A program made the translations under genes and the position numbers. The notes below the pieces were generated by a model that worked only from the letters and a program-made list of their open reading frames with translations, had not been told where the DNA came from and searched no databases. Shown here piece by piece: positions 61,501-64,000 of a stretch of DNA of 64,000 nt. The stretch's first letter is position 1. Every line of letters starts with the position of its first letter. The DNA comes from Setophaga petechia (taxonomy: Eukaryota; Chordata; Aves; Passeriformes; Parulidae): assembly GCA_024362935.1 (NCBI GenBank), contig JANCRA010000014.1, forward strand, positions 15,506,758 through 15,570,757, written 5' to 3'.

Positions 61501-64000
61501 CCAGTAAAGCATTATGGTGTCACTTTACCATTTTTGCTTCCTCTTCCCAGGTTTTCTGCCACCACTTTTGTTGTTTTGTACTTTTTTGCTGGGCTTCCTC
61601 CATACCCATCAGTCCCTCCTTGCAATTACTCCTTCCTCAGTGACTTCATGTCCTCTGTGTTATGTCCTAGTGCAGTCTGAAATGATCCAGATTTCCAGGT
61701 GAATTTTTGGGCATCTAAAGTTTTGATGGTGGAGGGAGGTGATCCCAAACATGTGAGGCAATGCTGAGCACTTCTGATGGAAAGTTTCTGGGGGCACAGC
61801 TGTGGCTTTAGGGAGAAGCAGGGATGTGAACTGGAGTGGAGCAGAGTCCTGCTCCAGTGGTCAGGGGGAAAAATCCCCCCTTGCTTAACTCTAAGCCACT
61901 TATTTCTCCCTTGTTTCCTTGGCCTTTAAATGTTCTAAAACACTGCCTGAGAAGCCATTCCTGAAATCTGGAATATTTATCCTCATGGATGTCCCTCCTT
62001 CCAAGACTACACAATATTAGGAGTAACACTCTGTTTTAACTTGTGGTTTTCCTGGTTCTTAAACCCCCTCTGCTTGTCTGTGGATCCCAGCAGGATTTTG
62101 CTGCTCTGATTTGGGCTGCACTTCTGCAGGAAAGCCTGGCCCGTGCTGAGCTGTGGCCCCTGGCAGCTTTGTAGGATCATGTCTAAATACAAACTGGTGT
62201 TCTTGGAGGTTTAGGGTGGCTGTAAACCACTGAACACATTTTAATTCATCCCTGTGCCCCTTCATTCCTGTTAGGTGCAAGTACATTAAGATTAATAGGA
62301 AAAAATATTATTTCATGTTTGTGAGATAAGGTGGTGAAAAAATGGTAGCAGCACCAGGTTTAGTATATATTTTCTATGCTAAAAATTGAGAGAATGGGGG
62401 ATTAGGTCTAAAGTAACAAGCAGAGAAAGGGAAAGAGCCTGACTAGCTGAGAATTTCATGCTGTAAACATTATTCTAGAAGCAATCTTTTTGTGTTTCTG
62501 TTCTTTACCTTTTTAACAGCACAATTACCCATGACAATATCAATTGAACAAGACATTAAAAAAAACCCACACAAGCCACCTTAATGAAATACCATATGCA
62601 GCTCAAACAACAAAAAAGATTCCCATTTTGGGGGCTTCTCTCCATTTATATTAATGATCAGTTTTCCTGTGGAAGAATTGCACAATATGGGTTTTTCCTG
62701 CTTGTTCATAATAGGTCATTCATTAAAGAAAATACTGGGAAATTATTTTCTGTGTCGGTGGATACAGGATGCCATCTGGGAGCTGAAAAAATGAACAGAA
62801 ATCAGACCGGAAAAAAAAAAAAATTAAACCCATGAAATTAGTTACACTTAAGGCAAGCAGCTGAATACTTTCACAATCCCAGCCACTCAGACAGGCTGCA
62901 GTAATTGGCACTTTGTCCATTTCCACGAGGGATGCTCTCTCACAAGGGATGGGCTGGGGGTTCCTCAGCAGGCTCTCCCTGGTGATTCGGTGCCACATCT
63001 CCCCTGGGCTTGTCCCTCTTTGCATTTCCTCCTGCAGCTTCTGCCAGTGCTGCTCCCTGCACTCCTGCCCTCCTCTCCTTGTGTTCTGCTCCCTTCATTC
63101 CCAGGTGCCCTCTGCCCAGCCCTGTAACCCTCTGCTGCTGTGATGGATCAGCCATTCTCCTCCCCGGGTCCAAAAACAACAGGTAGATCAGAAAACCTCT
63201 TCAAATGTGAAATTGGCTACTCTGATTCCAGTTCCAGGGTAATCAAAAATTCAGGGCTCATCATTTTGGGGTTAGGTGGATGGCTTAAGTTATAAGGACA
63301 TCAGCTGATGAGGAAATCACAACAATATAGTGAGGAATATATTAAGATGAATATGGCCATATGCCAATTTTCCCCCCTCATAAATAAGATCCTTGTTTAC
63401 CAAATGTTCAGTTTTGGTTATGTCACTATAAAAATCAAGCAGCTGGTAATTCAGGCTTGATTAGCAGGTCTCCAGTTTTGATTAGTAAATTACTGTAGCA
63501 ATCAAGGTTAATTCTCATTTCAGAGCTATGCCACAGATTTTATTTCTTCCAGACAACTGGATTTATCATTCTGGAGAAGGAATATTGTAATAAATATTAC
63601 AAAAATATCCAGAAACAGATGAAAAAGACAGATCCAAAAGGGCTTTGAAAAAATGGGGAATCAGAGCAGAGATGCTGCTCAAACATGAAACAGTTAATTT
63701 CCTAGGAATAAAATTCGAAGCTGCAATTTTGCAGTAGATTTCCACATAATATATGCAGAAATTGCATTGCTAATTCCTTTTACCTAGTGTTTCTATTTCT
63801 ATCTTTAAAAATTGTTTTCTTTGGATCTTCATCTTTCATTTTAAAATAAAAAAAAAGTATACAGAGAGGCTTAAAAAGAAGCCCAAGAGACCATTATTAG
63901 TATAAAGATAAACAGTAGAATGGATTCTAACTGAGCCAGAAAACATCACTGTAGAATTTACATAAAATTTAGTTTTCTACCAAACATATTGCACATCCAG
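58540..64000. other. Outer 5' flank, no gene recognised
   Basis: AT-rich intergenic sequence with a T/C-rich segment at about 61290-61460 and a GC-richer patch at about 62900-63150. A low-repeat segment at about 62830-62910 could be conserved. No gene, RNA gene or intact transposon seen. Confidence 0.5.

Noticed and set aside
1..64000. CRISPR arrays, prokaryotic operons, tRNA or rRNA genes, intact viral or transposon genes
   Set aside because: None seen on reading both strands; the sequence is vertebrate nuclear non-coding DNA in texture.

Overview
The window looks like one chromosomal stretch of a vertebrate nuclear genome, most likely a bird and possibly a passerine. The composition is AT-rich with sharp GC-rich blocks. 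CpG islands cluster in the middle, intronic sequence is long, no mammalian-type SINEs were seen, and no compact or operon-like coding was found. The species call is an inference from texture, not from a diagnostic repeat.

Only one protein-coding exon is supported. On the minus strand, an ATG at 31877 opens a 40-base coding segment that reads MPRRKQQAPRRAA plus one base. It ends at a CAG|GTACGA splice donor at 31838/31837. This is the short, invariant first coding exon of the Teashirt zinc-finger family (TSHZ1/2/3), which are homeodomain/C2H2 transcription regulators encoded almost entirely by a huge second exon. The 13 residues fit TSHZ3 best, as recalled: TSHZ1 has Ser at position 12 and TSHZ2 has Lys at position 10. 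The large exon is not in the window and should lie beyond the left edge.

Layout: 1-31837 is the 5' part of TSHZ intron 1. It holds several motif-dense, probably conserved non-coding blocks, notably 19500-19790, 22440-23170, 24050-25100, 26570-26970, 28340-28600 and 30515-30665. It also has a few low-complexity repeats and a 42-bp-period minisatellite. 31610-33450 is the main CpG island with the 5'UTR, the promoter and trinucleotide runs. 33450-39200 is an extended CpG-rich upstream zone: several smaller islands separated by long A/T homopolymer tracts, with two short, protein-like plus-strand ORFs of unknown status. 39200-64000 is AT-rich 5' flank without a recognisable gene, containing simple repeats and a few candidate regulatory blocks.

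The whole window is therefore best read as the promoter and flanking cis-regulatory landscape of a developmental transcription-factor gene. The most noteworthy region is a compact cluster about 1.3 kb inside intron 1. It has an E-box fused to a full CRE, then an RFX X-box abutting a PBX-HOX-type site, a consensus TCF/LEF site, and MEIS/PBX sites. A second highlight is a perfect 14-bp TGIF/PKNOX/MEIS-type palindrome at 26949. I did not find a self-contained novel system such as a CRISPR array, a mobile island or a new enzyme cluster.
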